This document shows, piece after piece, positions 23,347 to 35,174 of a stretch of DNA of 64,000 nt. The notes beneath the pieces were generated by a model, which ran no database searches, was not told where the DNA came from, and saw only the letters and a list, made by a program, of their open reading frames with translations. The DNA comes from Hymenopus coronatus (taxonomy: Eukaryota > Arthropoda > Insecta > Mantodea > Hymenopodidae): contig CM060883.1 of assembly GCA_030762935.1 (NCBI GenBank), forward strand, positions 36,479,501 to 36,543,500. The letters are read 5' to 3'. Within the stretch, counting starts at the first letter, position 1, and every line of letters begins with the position of its first letter. The translations under genes were made by a program, and so were the position numbers.

Positions 23347-24175
23347 TACTTTCTCTATACGTACTATGTACATTGTGTATAGAGAAGGTTTGCACTCCAC
23401 CAAAAAATTCGATGCCGAGATTTAACCGGAAATATATACTTTAAGGTCCCCTGTATCCAAAAAAAGGATTTTCAGAAAAAGGTCCGTGTGTGTGTCCGTG
23501 AACACGATAACTCAAAAACGAAAAGTCGGTTGGTATTTAAGTTAAGTATCTTCCAGGGATGCGACACGAAGATTTTGAGAAAAATCCATCCACCCCAAAC
23601 TACCCTTTACATGGAACTTTTTTCGAAAATTTTGATTTTCTAAAAAATGGCTCTAATGATTTTGATTAAAATATCATGTATTAAAGATATTTACCTGACA
23701 AATAAAATGTATATTTTCAATTTTCTGGGAATAGCCTCTGAAGACTACTTTATTCTGGATGAATTTTGTATAACTACTAAACCGTAAGAGATGGACAAAG
23801 ACTTAACACACAAGAAATGTAGAGCATGTTAAAACACACAATTTATGCTATATACGTTTTTTTCGTGGAATTGATCGTTTTTGAGATAATCCTTTTTCTT
23901 GGTTTCAGCTTTGAAAAACTTATACTTTTCTTATACAGGAATTTGTCAACTCCTGTCCATACAAACAAAGGAACCTCAGTCACATTGCAACCAGCTTTTG
24001 TCTTTCACTTTAAATTATGGTACTCCCTTATATCGCTTCTACTTACAATAAAGCAACAAATAAGCTATTTCTACTAATTTTACTCGATTAGCATGAAATA
24101 AATAAAAGAAAAGCTTAATAACAATAATTTGTGACAGAGATATAGAGAAATACATGTGAATGGAACACATCAGAT
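23347..24175 (+). mobile_element. PHR repeat copy 10, complete
   Basis: Complete forward copy of 829 bp: head TTTCTCTATACGTACTATGTAC and its inverted arm, GT tract near 23487, GGGATGCGACACGAAGAT, and tail ATGTGAATGGAACACATCAG. It is followed head to tail by copy 11 after about 25 bp. Confidence 0.88.
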
Positions 24176-24198
24176 TTTTTTTCTATCTAGGTCGTTTT

Positions 24199-24695
24199 TA
24201 CTTTATCTGCAGTAGGTAGAGAAGGTATTGTGTTCAACCAAAAAATTCGATGTCTAGATTTCACGGGAAGTACATATTTTTAGGTCCCCTGAATAAACAA
24301 AAAAAAACATTTTAGAAAAATTCTGTTGTTTCTCTGGTGAGATAGCTCAAAAACGAAAAGACCGTTAAATACCAAATTTGTTATTTAGATTTAGTATCTT
24401 CGAAGGATGAAGATTATCAAGAAAATCCCCCACCCTAAACTGTTCTTTATGTAGATTTTTTTTAATTTAGTTTTTCTCAAAATTACTCTTAACGATTTTG
24501 ATATTTCAAATACCGTAGGCAATTAAATATATTTACATGACAAATAGTCTTAAACTCTTCAATTTACTGGGTAGAGCCTCTGAAGACCTCTTTTCTCATT
24601 CTAAATGAATTTTACATGTGTAAGAGGTGCAAAGCGAAGCGAATTTCAATTGTTTCACACATAGCGACCAGCTTTTACTACCCCTTTAGCCTAGT
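24199..24695 (+). mobile_element. PHR repeat copy 11, tandem partner with internal deletion
   Basis: Head degraded (CTTTATCTGCAGTAGGTAGA). The middle is intact to about 24610, then it jumps to the AGCGACCAGCTTTTACTACC tail block. It lies head to tail behind copy 10. Confidence 0.7.
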
Positions 24696-24711
24696 TTGCT
24701 ATTTATTTTTG

Positions 24712-24830
24712 TGCTTTTGTTTTTTTTCTGTTTTTAATCCCGAAACATGCATTTGCAGTGAAGTCTTGGTATCGGAATTGTTGGGTGGAATAAAATTCTT
24801 CCCGTGCTTTACATAGTAGAGCAAGTAAAA
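24712..24830 (-). mobile_element. PHR head fragment, inverted
   Basis: Reverse orientation: AACATGCATTTGCAGTGAAG, TCTTGGTATCGGAATTG, GGTGGAATAAAAT, then a degenerate head ending TAGAGCAAGTAAAA. Confidence 0.6.
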
Positions 24831-25027
24831 GGGAGTTTCTTTAATTATGAGTAATTTTTGTCATTTTCAACTCGAATTGTCACTTTTCTTACTCGCAGTC
24901 TCTGCTGTTAATATCCTATATTCAGAAAAAACTGTCAATTTGCCAATTTAGCTGCGTGCGATGGAAATGTACATATCTTATAACATGTTAACAATCATAT
25001 TGTTTGGTTTCTTGAACGTTGTATACC

Positions 25028-25068
<41 letters not shown>

Positions 25069-25078
25069 TATTATTATT
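25028..25078. repeat. (ATT)n microsatellite at SINE tail
   Basis: About 50 bp of TTA repeats with one interruption directly joins the tail of the reverse SINE-B. This is consistent with growth from the SINE's A/T-rich tail. Confidence 0.9.
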
Positions 25079-25316
25079 TGTAGTTTAACGTCCTTTAATC
25101 TGGTTGGTCATATCGAACGATGAATGAAATTGGTGAAATGATGCTCAAAGGATCTCGGGGTCCACAGAGCTTAAAGTTATTCGACATTCATCTTCTCAGG
25201 ATAAGGGAAAACCCCGAAATAAACCTTATCCGGGTAACTCACCCTAAGCGAGATTCGAACTCACGACCTTTTGAATGTGAGGCAGACATGCTACCACCAC
25301 ACTACCCAAGCGGGAG
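25079..25316 (-). mobile_element. SINE-B
   Basis: Complete reverse copy: GTCCTTTAATCTGGTTGGTC (tail), GATAAGGGAAAACCCCG, the B box complement GAGATTCGAACTCACGA and the head complement ACACTACCCAAGCGGG. Confidence 0.88.
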
Positions 25317-26700
25317 GCGGACTATTGTTATTATTATTAGCGGTACCATTAGTGCTTATGAAAATCCATCTTTTGCTAAGAAATGTTTTGAAAGTCGCCT
25401 TTATACTTCAAAAGTTTACATATTATCTGTACTTTAATTTCCTATTTAATTTTAATTTTTTACTTGTCTGGAAATGTAAAGTAGAAATAAATTAACATAA
25501 TTTAGTATCGCTGTTGTTGTTTCGCGTAGATCAGAAACAACACGGGACAGACAATTACCGTTTTCAAAGGGTTGCGTGGTAAAAATGTATTTGTTCCGGA
25601 TACCGAGTTAACATCAGTACCCAGTTAATCCCCGTTTTATTGACGACCGGGTAAAATTGCAAGGATTCGATTCCACCTGAATTCATTAGTATGTATTGGT
25701 GCAACTGTAAAAAAAAACTCTAATGGTGCAATGCACCATTCCTGATCGCCAGCGAGGGAGAACGTTTTGTGTTTGTTAATTTGGCTCGTTATCTATTCCG
25801 AATTCGTTCCAAATCTTCTTCGAAAGAGTGCTTCCACGTTGGCCATTCTTTCACTCATTGCTATACATTCGATGTAAAGGCAATAAAAAGGTATACACTA
25901 TCTTTGGGTCATCTTAAAGGCAGCAGAATAAAGACACATGCATGAAAGGGGAGTTACTAAAGTTTACCCTTAATAAATATACTAAACAAATATTAATGTT
26001 TGGGTAAGTTCTTATATTAAGATTTGACTGTTTATTACAACACATCTTTTAAGGTGTATAACTAGACATATTTTGTTAAGCAGTCAGTCACAACAGATTT
26101 TGGACACTTACTGTTTGTAGTATACAAAGCGAGTACAATAGAATCACCCGTTTTGTAGGTTTCTGAGGTAGGTTTAAGAAACGGCCAGGTCAAACCGGAG
26201 GCTACCCTAATTTAAAGTGTTTACAGACTATGGGATGGGGAAGCGATGTTAAGAATTTGGTCAAACTATACGTCTTCAAGCTGTGAGGCTCCATTCACAA
26301 TGAAGCCGGGGAGATCCATAGTGATCCCTGACAGCCAGCGCAGTCTCAGCTGATAAGAGGTGTGTCTGCCTCTCTGCCAATAGATTTATACTACGTAAGC
26401 AATGATGTTATCCTTGTTGCAAGATGTAACCGACACTCTTCAATGCAGTTTCAGTTGGCGCAAGTATCCGCTTGTACTGCGCAATTTTCCTTTGCCACAG
26501 ACTTTTTTTTACGTGTTGTAATTTACTGTTGTGCTGCGTGTTAGTGTTTACATTATTTTTGAAAATGGCTCATTGTCTGTTCTGCCTTGGACAGATGAAA
26601 TGGTAACAGTATGAGGGAGCGGCCACGAGGTAAGACAACTGTCACGGAGCACTATGTTTATTTTTTTAATTCTTGGAAGTTTCAATATATCCCCCGAATT
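25317..26700. other. Unique stretch
   Basis: A 19-nt palindrome with 9-bp arms (AATGGTGCA / TGCACCATT) sits at 25722-25740. No coding motif or known repeat was recognised. Confidence 0.4.
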
Positions 26701-27245
26701 ACTTTCTCTTCTACGTATTGTAAATAGGGGAAATATTGTATTCCATCCAAAAATTCGATGTCGAGATGTCGCCAGAAATATGTTTTGAGGCACCTTGAAT
26801 TTAAAAAAAGTAAATATAATAAAAGGCCTGTGTGTAAAACAAATAATCAAAAATGAAAAATCGTTTAAACTCCTTACTTTATATGTTTAAGCTCTGTATC
26901 TTCCAAGGATGCGATATGAAGATTTTAAAGAAAATCCACCACCCCAACTATATATGGAACTTTTTTTCGAAAATGTTATTTTATTAAATATAGCACTAAC
27001 ATTTTGATTAAAGTATTATACGTTTTATATTTTCATTACAAATGAAAAATATAACCTGAATTTTCTGACAGTAACTTTTGAAGTGCTCTTACATTCTAGA
27101 TGACTTCTACACAACTGATAAACAGATACACAAGCCTTACAGCGCCAAAAATATAGATCTGGTTTAAACACACAATTTTTGTCGAATACTCTTGTTTTTG
27201 TTGTTGCAGTAAACAATTTCCGAGATATTCCTATTATTTCTTTAA
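26701..27245 (+). mobile_element. PHR repeat copy 12, diverged
   Basis: Forward: ACTTTCTCTTCTACGTATTG (head with the palindrome lost), TCCATCCAAAAATTCGATGT, AGGATGCGATATGAAGATTT. It decays toward the tail after about 27240. Confidence 0.7.
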
Positions 27246-27932
27246 ATTTTCGAATACTTATTACTTTCTCAAATGGGAAGTCGTTTTTCAGTTATTTTTA
27301 GGCAAAGAGATCGAATTTTTAGAACATTATATAGCGCCCAGCTCTTAAAACATTTGGCTATCGTTTTAGCCAAGCAAGCACCTACAAGGAAATATGCAAT
27401 GAAATATTTCTGATCGTGTTTATCTGGATTAACATAAAGTAGAATAAACTTTCGCGAAAACAGAATATATACAGAAAGATCCGTGAATGCAGCACTTCAA
27501 ATTTTTGTGTAGCTACATGGTTCTGTTGGAAGATTTTGAAACGTAATCAGAAAACAAAGTATTTCAGTTTTAATTTCCGAAGTTAAGTGAAATCTTTTGC
27601 AGCAGGCTCCGGTTTGAATTTTGAATCGTAATGTACAGAACGAATTTAGGACGAAAGCAGTGGTGGCAGAATTTAAATTGCCCCTGATTATGAAAGTGGC
27701 AAGGAAAGCAACAAATTGAAATGGGAGCGTGAGCCCCCCCGTGACGTGGCGGACGTGAATGCTTTGACAAGTAGCTGCAGACAAAACGGACAGGATGGGG
27801 GCCGTTAAACCCAAATTGCATCTTGAACACGAAAAGACGAATTGTTTGTGGCCTTCTGTAATGGAATTGTTGAGATAGTTTTTGAAATATTAGGATTTTT
27901 AAGTCTCTATCCTAAGAACCGAAGATTTACTT
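27246..27932. other. Unique stretch
   Basis: Overlapping minus frames of 86-105 codons at 27497-27830 carry no motif I recognise. Confidence 0.35.
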
Positions 27933-28205
27933 AGACTGCATCCGTGGTCAAGTGGTCAACGAGCTGACTTCTCACCCGGAGGTCCCGGGTTCGATTCCCG
28001 ACTGGGGCGGGGAATTTTTCTTTAACCAGATTTATTCTCTATCCCCCACAGAGTCTGGAAGTATGAATGTGCGTGTGTATTAGTAATATAATAATGATTA
28101 ACCTAATGTTCTAACCTACAGTAATGCGAGTTGTTTCACAAGTCAAAGCCCCCGATATGACCATTGAAGTTAAAGGGGGCTATACAAATGAAACAAAACA
28201 AAAAA
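27933..28205 (+). mobile_element. SINE-C, complete, first of a tandem pair
   Basis: Head AGACTGCATCCGTGGTCAAG, B box GGTCCCGGGTTCGATTCCC, body TATCCCCCACAGAGTCTGG and CAAAGCCCCCGATATGACC, ending GGGGGCTATACAAATGAAAC. About 270 bp. Confidence 0.88.
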
Positions 28206-28211
28206 TTATTT

Positions 28212-28478
28212 AGACTGCCTTAATAGTCGAGTGGCTAGCGAGCTGACTTTTTACCCGGAGGTCCCGGGTTCCATTCCCGTCAGGGGCGGGGAACTTTTGT
28301 TTAGCCAGAATTATTCCCTATCCCCCATAGAGTCTGACAGTAAATGTGTGTTTGCTTGAGGAAAATAAAATGATATAAGCCAACGTAAAAGAACCTACAA
28401 ACGAGATATTTCAAGTGCAAATGCAAAATATGACCTTATATGTTAAGGGGGCTATATACATTAAAAAAAAATGTTATT
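28212..28478 (+). mobile_element. SINE-C, second of a tandem pair
   Basis: Head AGACTGCCTTAATAGTCGAG, B box GGTCCCGGGTTCCATTCCC, the same body and GGGGGCTATATACATT end. Both copies are preceded by a similar ATTTACTT / ATTATTT word. Confidence 0.85.
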
Positions 28479-28566
28479 AGTAAAATTAGCTATCTATGGT
28501 ATTTTGGGCCGTAGCAGCATCACAGCAGGCCTGGATAGCTTAATATTAATATGAACATGAATATTT

Positions 28567-29234
28567 ATTACTTTCTCTACACGTACTATGTACATAGTGT
28601 ATAGAAAGGGTCTAATGCACTCTAAAACTCGATACTGAGATTTCAACGGAAATACTTTTTTTTGGACCGCCTGAATCCAAAAAAACATTTTTAGAAAAAT
28701 CTGTGTATGTATATGTCTGAGGGCAGCATAGCTCAAAAACGAACATTCTTTTAAATGCCAAACTGGGAGCGATACGAAGATTTTCAAGAAACCCTTTACA
28801 TGGAAAACTTTTCGAAAATTTCGATTTTTTAAAAAATGGCTTCAACACTATCGTATATTTAATTTTGCGGACTTTCGCTCAACTGGTAAACCGTAAGAGA
28901 TAGATAAAAACTTACTTCACAAAAAATGTACAGCTCATTAAAACACACAATGTATGTTATATACATTTTTTCATAGAGTTGTCCTTTTTTGAGACATTCC
29001 TTGTGATTGGTTTCAGCTTTAAAATACGAGTTATACTTTTCTCATTGTCATCTCCTGGACCATACAAACAAAGGAACTTCAATCACACAACAACCTGGTT
29101 TTAAAAGCTTTGGTCATCAGTTTAACCAATGGTACTCTTCCTATTTCCCTTCTACTTATAAGGAAGCAAAGTAATAAGACCAATTCTGATCATTTTATCT
29201 CGATTAGCATGAAGTAAGTAGAAAAACAAATATT
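28567..29234 (+). mobile_element. PHR repeat copy 13
   Basis: Forward, with head TACTATGTACATAGTGTATA. It lacks about 150 bp of the middle and its last ~50 bp, and meets copy 14 tail to tail at about 29235, forming a long inverted repeat. Confidence 0.82.
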
Positions 29235-30122
29235 GTGTTACACTCGCATGACTTTCTCTATCTGCTCTACAAACTTCCTACAAAAGATTATTCTTCTTTC
29301 TGCACAATGCTAATCGAAATAAACACTAGCAGAATGTTCTTATTATTAGTTCCTTATAAGCAACAGGGAACTAAAGGAATGTGCTATGTTAAATGTCAAA
29401 TGTTTTAAAAACTGTCGCTCAGCGATTGTCACTGCAAATCACTTCTTTGCTTAGTCAGGTGTAGAACAAAAGAAAAACGGATACTTCCTGTCTTAGAAAT
29501 GTATAAGTACTTCCCAATTGAAACCAATAACAAGGAATATCTCGGAAACGGTCACCCTCACAACAAAAACGTAAAGGATATAAACTGTGTGCTTCGACGG
29601 GATCTACAATTTTTGTGTAGTCAGTTTTTGTCTATCTCTTACGGTTTAGCAGTTAAGCAGAATTCATCCAGAATAAACAGGTCTTCAGAGGCTATTCCTA
29701 CAAAATTCGAGATATACATTTTATTTCGGATATAAATAGTTTTAATATACGGGGTTTTAATCAAAATCGTTAGTCATTTTTAAGAAAATAAACGTTTTCG
29801 AAACATTTTCTATGTAAAGGGTAGTTTGTGGTGGGGATTTTTTGTTGTTGAAAATCTTCTTGTCGCATCCTTGGAAGATACTAAACCCAAATACCAAGTT
29901 TGGTATTTAACGGTCTTTTCATTTTGGGGCTATGCTGTCCACAGACACATAGACAGACAGACACACACGGAGCTTTTTTTTTTCTTTTAAAAAAAATGCT
30001 TCTTTCGGACTCGGGGACCCCAAAACATATATTTCCGGTGAAATCTTGACATCGACATTTTGGGTGTATTACAATACCTTCTATATTCCTATGTACATTG
30101 TATATATGGGGCTAGAGAAATT
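29235..30122 (-). mobile_element. PHR repeat copy 14, complete
   Basis: Reverse copy from GTTACACTCGCATGACTTTC to the head CTATGTACATTGTATATATG and GCTAGAGAAA. Length about 890 bp. Confidence 0.85.
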
Positions 30123-30368
30123 AATTCGATTTTTTACAATAATTTATTACAGAGATTTTACTTTTCCCCTCGCCTCACAAGCTCTTTACTTTGCAATATG
30201 TTTCTTTCTTACCTTGAGAAACAAGAGAGACATTACAGAGCGATCGATTAGCTAACACTGTTCTAAAGCAAATGAGAGCAAGGAAGTGATCGCTCTTAGC
30301 GTGACGTAGCGTGACTTGGTGGAAAGGTATCAACGCTAGCGTGATACTACATGTTTATACCCAAGTTT

Positions 30369-31217
30369 TACTTTCCCTATATGTACTAGATACATAGTGT
30401 GTAGAGAAGGTGTGCCATTCCATCCAAAAATTGGATACAGAAATTTCACCGGAAATATGTTTTAGAGTCCCCTGTATCCAAAAAAATAATTTTCAGAAAA
30501 AGGTCCGCGTGTGTGTGTCCGTGTGTCTGTGAACACAATAACTCAAAAACGAACAGTCGCTAAATTGCCAAACTTGGTATTGAGGTTTATATCTTCCAGG
30601 AATGCGACACAAATATTTTGAGAAAAATTCTCCCACCCCCAACTACCCTTTACTTGGAACTTTTTTCGAAAATTTTTATTTTCTCAAAAATCGCTCTACC
30701 GATTTGGATTAAAATATCGCATGTTTAAGATATTTATCGGACAAATAAAATGTATATCTTGAATTTTCTGGAAATAGCCTCTGAAGACTATTCTGGATGG
30801 ATTTTACGGAATTTTGCATAACTGCTGAACCGTAAGAGATGGACATAAACTTACCACAAAAAAATGTAGTGCAGATTAAAATACACAATTTGTGTTATAT
30901 ACTTATTTTGGTGGAGTTGATCATTTTTTTAGATATTCCTTCTTTTGGGTTTCACCTTTAAAAATCTTATACTTTTCTGATACAGAAATTTCTCAACTCC
31001 TGTCCATACAAAGGAACGTCCGTCACATAGCAACCAGCTTTTGACTGTCACTTTAACCTATGGTATTCCCTTATTTCGCTTCAACTTATAAGGAAATAAG
31101 TAATAAGATTATCTCTGTTAATTTTTTCTCAATTAACATGAAGTAAATAGAAGCATTAGCCTTTTAACAATAATTTGTTGCAGAGTAGAGAAAGTCATGT
31201 GAATGGAACATATAAGA
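30369..31217 (+). mobile_element. PHR repeat copy 15, complete
   Basis: Forward: TTTCCCTATATGTACTAGAT head, GTGTGTGTGTCCGTGTGTCT tract at about 30510, tail GTGAATGGAACATATAAG. A stray second tail piece at 31231-31291 follows, then copy 16. Confidence 0.85.
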
Positions 31218-31296
31218 TTTTTTTTCCCTTCTACTTAACAATAATTTGTTACAGAAATGCAGAGAAAGTCACGTGTTTGTAAAACATCAGAGTTTT

Positions 31297-32163
31297 ACTT
31301 TCTCTAGCCCCGTATGTATAACGTATAGAGGAGGCGTTGTATTGCACCCACAAAGTCGATGCGAGATTTCAACGGAAATACATGTTTTAGGACCCCCTGA
31401 ATAAAAATAAAAATAAAAACATTTTCAGGAAGAGGTCCGAGTGTTTGTGTCTGTGAGTGTGTCTGTCTGTGTGTGTCTGTGGACAGCATAGCTCAAAAAC
31501 GAAAAGACTGTTAAACACCAAACTTGGCTTTTAAGTTTAGTATCTTCCAAGGATGCGACACGAAGATTTTTAAGAAAATCCCCCTACCCCTAACCACCCT
31601 TTATATGGAAATTTTTTTGAAAATGTTGTTTTTCTTAAAAATGACTAATGATTTTGATTAAAATACCATATATTAAAGCCATTTCCATCACAAATAAAAT
31701 GCATATCTTGAATTTTCTTGGAATAGCCTCGTAAGTCCTCTTAATTCTGGACGATTTTTATTGAATTTTGTATAACTGGTAAACCGTAAGAAATAGACAA
31801 AAACGTAGAACACATTAAAACGAACAATTTATGTTATATACATATTTTTTCGTGGCGTTCAACGTTTTTGAGATATTCCTTGTTTTTGGTTTCAGCTTTG
31901 AAAAAGTTATACTATTCCGATGCAGGAGTTTATCAAATTCTGTCCATACAAACAAAGGAACTTCAGTCACATGGCAACCAGCTTTTGACTATCACTTTAA
32001 GTTATGATACTCCCTTATTTCGCTTCTACTTACAAGGAAGCAAGTAATAAAGCTATTTCTGCTAATTGGTTCTTGATTAGCATTAAGTAAATAGAAGCAT
32101 TAGCTTTTTAACAATAGTTTGTTGCAGAGATGTTAGAAAGTCATGTGAATGGAACAAATCAGA
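31297..32163 (+). mobile_element. PHR repeat copy 16, complete, tandem with copy 15
   Basis: Forward: CTTTCTCTAGCCCCGTATGT head with a degraded palindrome, GT tract near 31440-31480, AAGGATGCGACACGAAGATT, and tail CATGTGAATGGAACAAATCA. It lies head to tail behind copy 15. Confidence 0.85.
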
Positions 32164-32879
32164 TTTTTTAATTAAAATGTAATTTATATTTGCATATTTG
32201 AGGTGACACATCCGTGGTGTATGATAAATGGTGAACAGAACTCTTTTTGGTTTTCGACAATTTGTTGAGTTGGCCGTTGGAGATTCAGGATTGGGTGATC
32301 TCAGGGTTGAATCTGGTTGCTTTTGTCTTCTTCTCCTCCTATATGTACATGGGAATTTGGCCTTTGACTTATTTATAGTCACACCTATTCGTGCCTGACT
32401 TAACTATAGTAGAGTATCACATTATTAGGAGTGACGCGGAGTCAGCGCATGTTACGCTGCCCGCGTGCTGTCGTCTCATCTGACCCGAATTTGGACGAAA
32501 ATTCTATTTATTTGGGCAGCAACCCACGTTAATCTCGCCAGTTAGAAAAACTGATGCTGGGCAACGATTAGCGGACACTTTTGTTTAAATTTAAATATTA
32601 TTTTCTCATTGGCCCAAAAGTAGCCTCAGGAAGCTTGGGGAGGATGCAAAGGCGTCTTACTGTCGCCACACTAGATGTCCGAGAGCTACACCTTCCGAGA
32701 AAATTATATTTTCCTATCTTTCCGAGAAACAGATCTCAAATAATGTCGCTATTTATTAATCAATATAACTCAAAACTTAAAATAGATGTTCAGTATTGCA
32801 CCGGCTTTCCAATGCTATACTCACATTGTTTCTATTCCAAAAATTACCTTCTTCAACTTTCCTAGTCTACCACTATCGC
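32164..32879. other. Unique stretch
   Basis: A minus frame ending at 32083 and a plus frame at 32581-32865 are open but unrecognised. Confidence 0.35.
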
Positions 32880-33400
32880 GGTGTTAGGGAAATGCCTCGG
32901 ATCCATTTCCAGAATTTAATTCTATCCTCTGCCAATCTATTAAACTGATCCTAAGTCTTTACTTTTTTAGTTTCAAGTGGAGGGGGAAAATCTACTTTAA
33001 GGATTAACCCGGGCTGGCAAGCCCGGGGTGTCGGGGTCTCCCAGAGTGGGCCTACCGACTAAAAATCCCCTCCACCGGTATTGGAAGGTAAGGATGCTGC
33101 GGTACCGCTGTTGCACCCGCGCAGGCTAAGGTGAAGGTGAACTGGCCCACTGTGCGGCCGCCAGGGGAGAGGGTTCTGCTAGTAGACCGGCTTGACCGAG
33201 GCCCAGCCGGCCCCCTTAGCGAAGTATGTCTTCTTTACTCCATCTGCTATCAGTCTTTTAATCTCTTCTTCCCAGGTTATTCTTGGTCTTTCTATCGGAT
33301 TTCTTCCCAGTGGTCTCTCTGCCATAATTTGATGTATCTTCCGGTCTATACTCATCCTTTTTACATGCCCAAAAATTACCGATTTATATTAATTTGACTG
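32880..33400 (-). pseudogene. LINE reverse-transcriptase C-terminal fragment with a GC-rich insert
   Basis: On the minus strand, from about 33375 down, the frame reads HVKRMSIDRKIHQIMAERPL, then GRNPIERPRITWEEEIKRL. This is the typical basic C-terminal end of a non-LTR ORF2 (HVxRM and GRPRxxW blocks). Below 33000 a second piece reads NRLAEDRIKFWKWIRGISLT, which fits the same protein end. Between them, 33005-33215, lies a GC-rich block that does not resemble the surroundings. Stops are present; it is not functional. The family inside the LINEs was not determined. Confidence 0.55.
33005..33215. other. GC-rich island with an 8-bp hairpin
   Basis: About 210 bp of strongly GC-rich sequence in an AT-rich window. 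A perfect stem CCCGGGCT / AGCCCGGG with loop GGCA is at 33008-33027. It may be part of a different retroelement's 3' region or an insertion into the LINE relic. Confidence 0.55.
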
Positions 33401-34066
33401 ATAGTTTTTAAATAATTATTGCTCAGTTATTATTATTTAACTATTTCTTTTTGTCGGTCTGGTATATCGCCTCATATTGTTTGTTTTGAGATACCTTTCT
33501 GAATAGACGCTAGTTCAACTTACACGTGAGAGTGTGTACTAACTGAATGCGAATGACCTGTCTACCAAATTGCTTCCTTCTGTTAGTCAGCTTCTTAACT
33601 GTTTCGCAGCAATTTCCGAAGGGCAGCTCCCATTTACATACGAAACCATTGGATGGCACCGCTGCTTAATGGGCAGTAGCCCAAAGGCAGATGCTTGTTG
33701 AACCACGCATCAAGATTCGTTAGCTAAGGGAAAGGAGGGGGGGGGGAGGATTTGTGGCAGCCAATTAAGGGAGAACAGACAAGAAAACGTTAGGTATCGC
33801 GAAATCGCTTCATGCCAGTTACTTCAAAGGGATATATTATGGTGCGGAGACAAAAAGATGTGGCGGTCAGCCGTGGTAGTAATTTCAATCGAACAAAGTT
33901 AGTCAGCTAGCAGCGGTCCCCCTCGGGGTTACTCGTACCTATAGAGCAGTAAGATAAACTTGCTTAATTAGGTGGAAAGATAACACACATTTAGATATCT
34001 TAACACCTCTAATTGCAACATCAAAGTTGCTTTAGTCTCTTCAACATACTGTATCTCCAACATATG
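33401..34066. other. Unique stretch
   Basis: A G-run (about G10) sits near 33738. No other feature was recognised. Confidence 0.4.
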
Positions 34067-34764
34067 AAAAATCTGATGACTTTCTCTTCACCTCTGAAAC
34101 AAATTGCTATAACCTTATTCTTCTATCTGTTTAATGCTAAAACATTAGCAGAAACGGTCTTATGACTTAGTTCCTTTATAAGTAGAAGGGAAATAAGGGA
34201 ATTCACTAGGCTAAAATGATAGTCAAATCGTTTAAAAGTTGTTACTATGTGAATGAAATCCGTTTCTTTATGTCGCCAGGCGTTAAGAAATTCCCGTATG
34301 AGAAAAGGCTAAGTATTTTAAAATTAAAATCAATAACAAGAAATATCTAAAAAATGATCAACTCCAGGAAAAAGATGTATGTAACATAAATTGTGTGTTT
34401 TAACGAGATCTACATTTTCTATCAAGTAAGGTTTGTCTATCTCTTACGGTTTACCAATTATTTAAAATACCGGAAAATTCATCCAGAATAAAAATGTCTT
34501 CAGAGACTATTCCCAGAAAATTAAAATTATACGTTTTAATTGTCGTTTAAATAGCTTTAATATATGGTATTTTAATCAAAATCATTAGCAATTTTTGAGA
34601 AAATAAAAAATTTTCGAAAAATTTTTCATGTAAAGGATAGGGGATTTTCTTGAAAATCTTCGTGTCGCATCCTCAAAGACCAAGTATGGTATTTAACGAA
34701 ATGTTCGTTATTGAGCTAAGTTGTCCACAGGTGTGGGCGTGCGCACGCTCACACCCCCCCCCCC

Positions 34765-34823
<59 letters not shown>

Positions 34824-34962
34824 TGATAAGGCACACCGATATTTTTCTTAAAATGATTTTGTTTTATTCAGGGGGTTTCAGAACACGTATTTCCATGAAA
34901 TCTCGGTATCGAAGTTCTGGGTGCATTACAATACCCTCTTTAATACACTATGTAGATAGTAT
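34067..34962 (-). mobile_element. PHR repeat copy 17 with expanded microsatellite
   Basis: Reverse: AAAATCTGATGACTTTCTC tail, with a short deletion of the usual GTGTTCCATTCAC word. The middle is normal, the CA tract is expanded at 34751-34821, and the head is degraded (TACACTATGTAGATAGTATG). Confidence 0.82.
34751..34821. repeat. Compound (C)n(CA)n(TA)n microsatellite inside PHR
   Basis: A C run, a CA run and a TA run follow each other, replacing the CA-rich tract found at this place in other copies. Confidence 0.9.
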
Positions 34963-35106
34963 GGGGTGAAATGGATTAGTAAGTGAGGGGTGAATTGAGT
35001 AAAATTAAACAAAGACCCTTCCTCCCAAAAATGAATTTTGTCCAAAATTCAAACTTTTAAGAAAAACTGAAATAATTGGTCCCATTAACTATACCTACTT
35101 TCAGTT

Positions 35107-35174
35107 TATTTTTATACTCATAGACTCCATTTTGTTTACTCTTCATAAAAATGGAACCTATGAGTATAAAAATA
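35107..35174. other. Strong 68-nt hairpin
   Basis: Arms TTTTTATACTCATAG (35109-35123) and CTATGAGTATAAAAA (35158-35172) pair perfectly and extend two more pairs outward. After a 3x3 internal loop, CCATTTT (35127-35133) pairs with AAAATGG (35148-35154). The loop is 14 nt. Size and shape resemble a microRNA precursor or a small fold-back element; nothing else supports either. Confidence 0.6.

Noticed and set aside
25028..25078. CRISPR-like or satellite array
   Set aside because: A simple trinucleotide run attached to a SINE tail.
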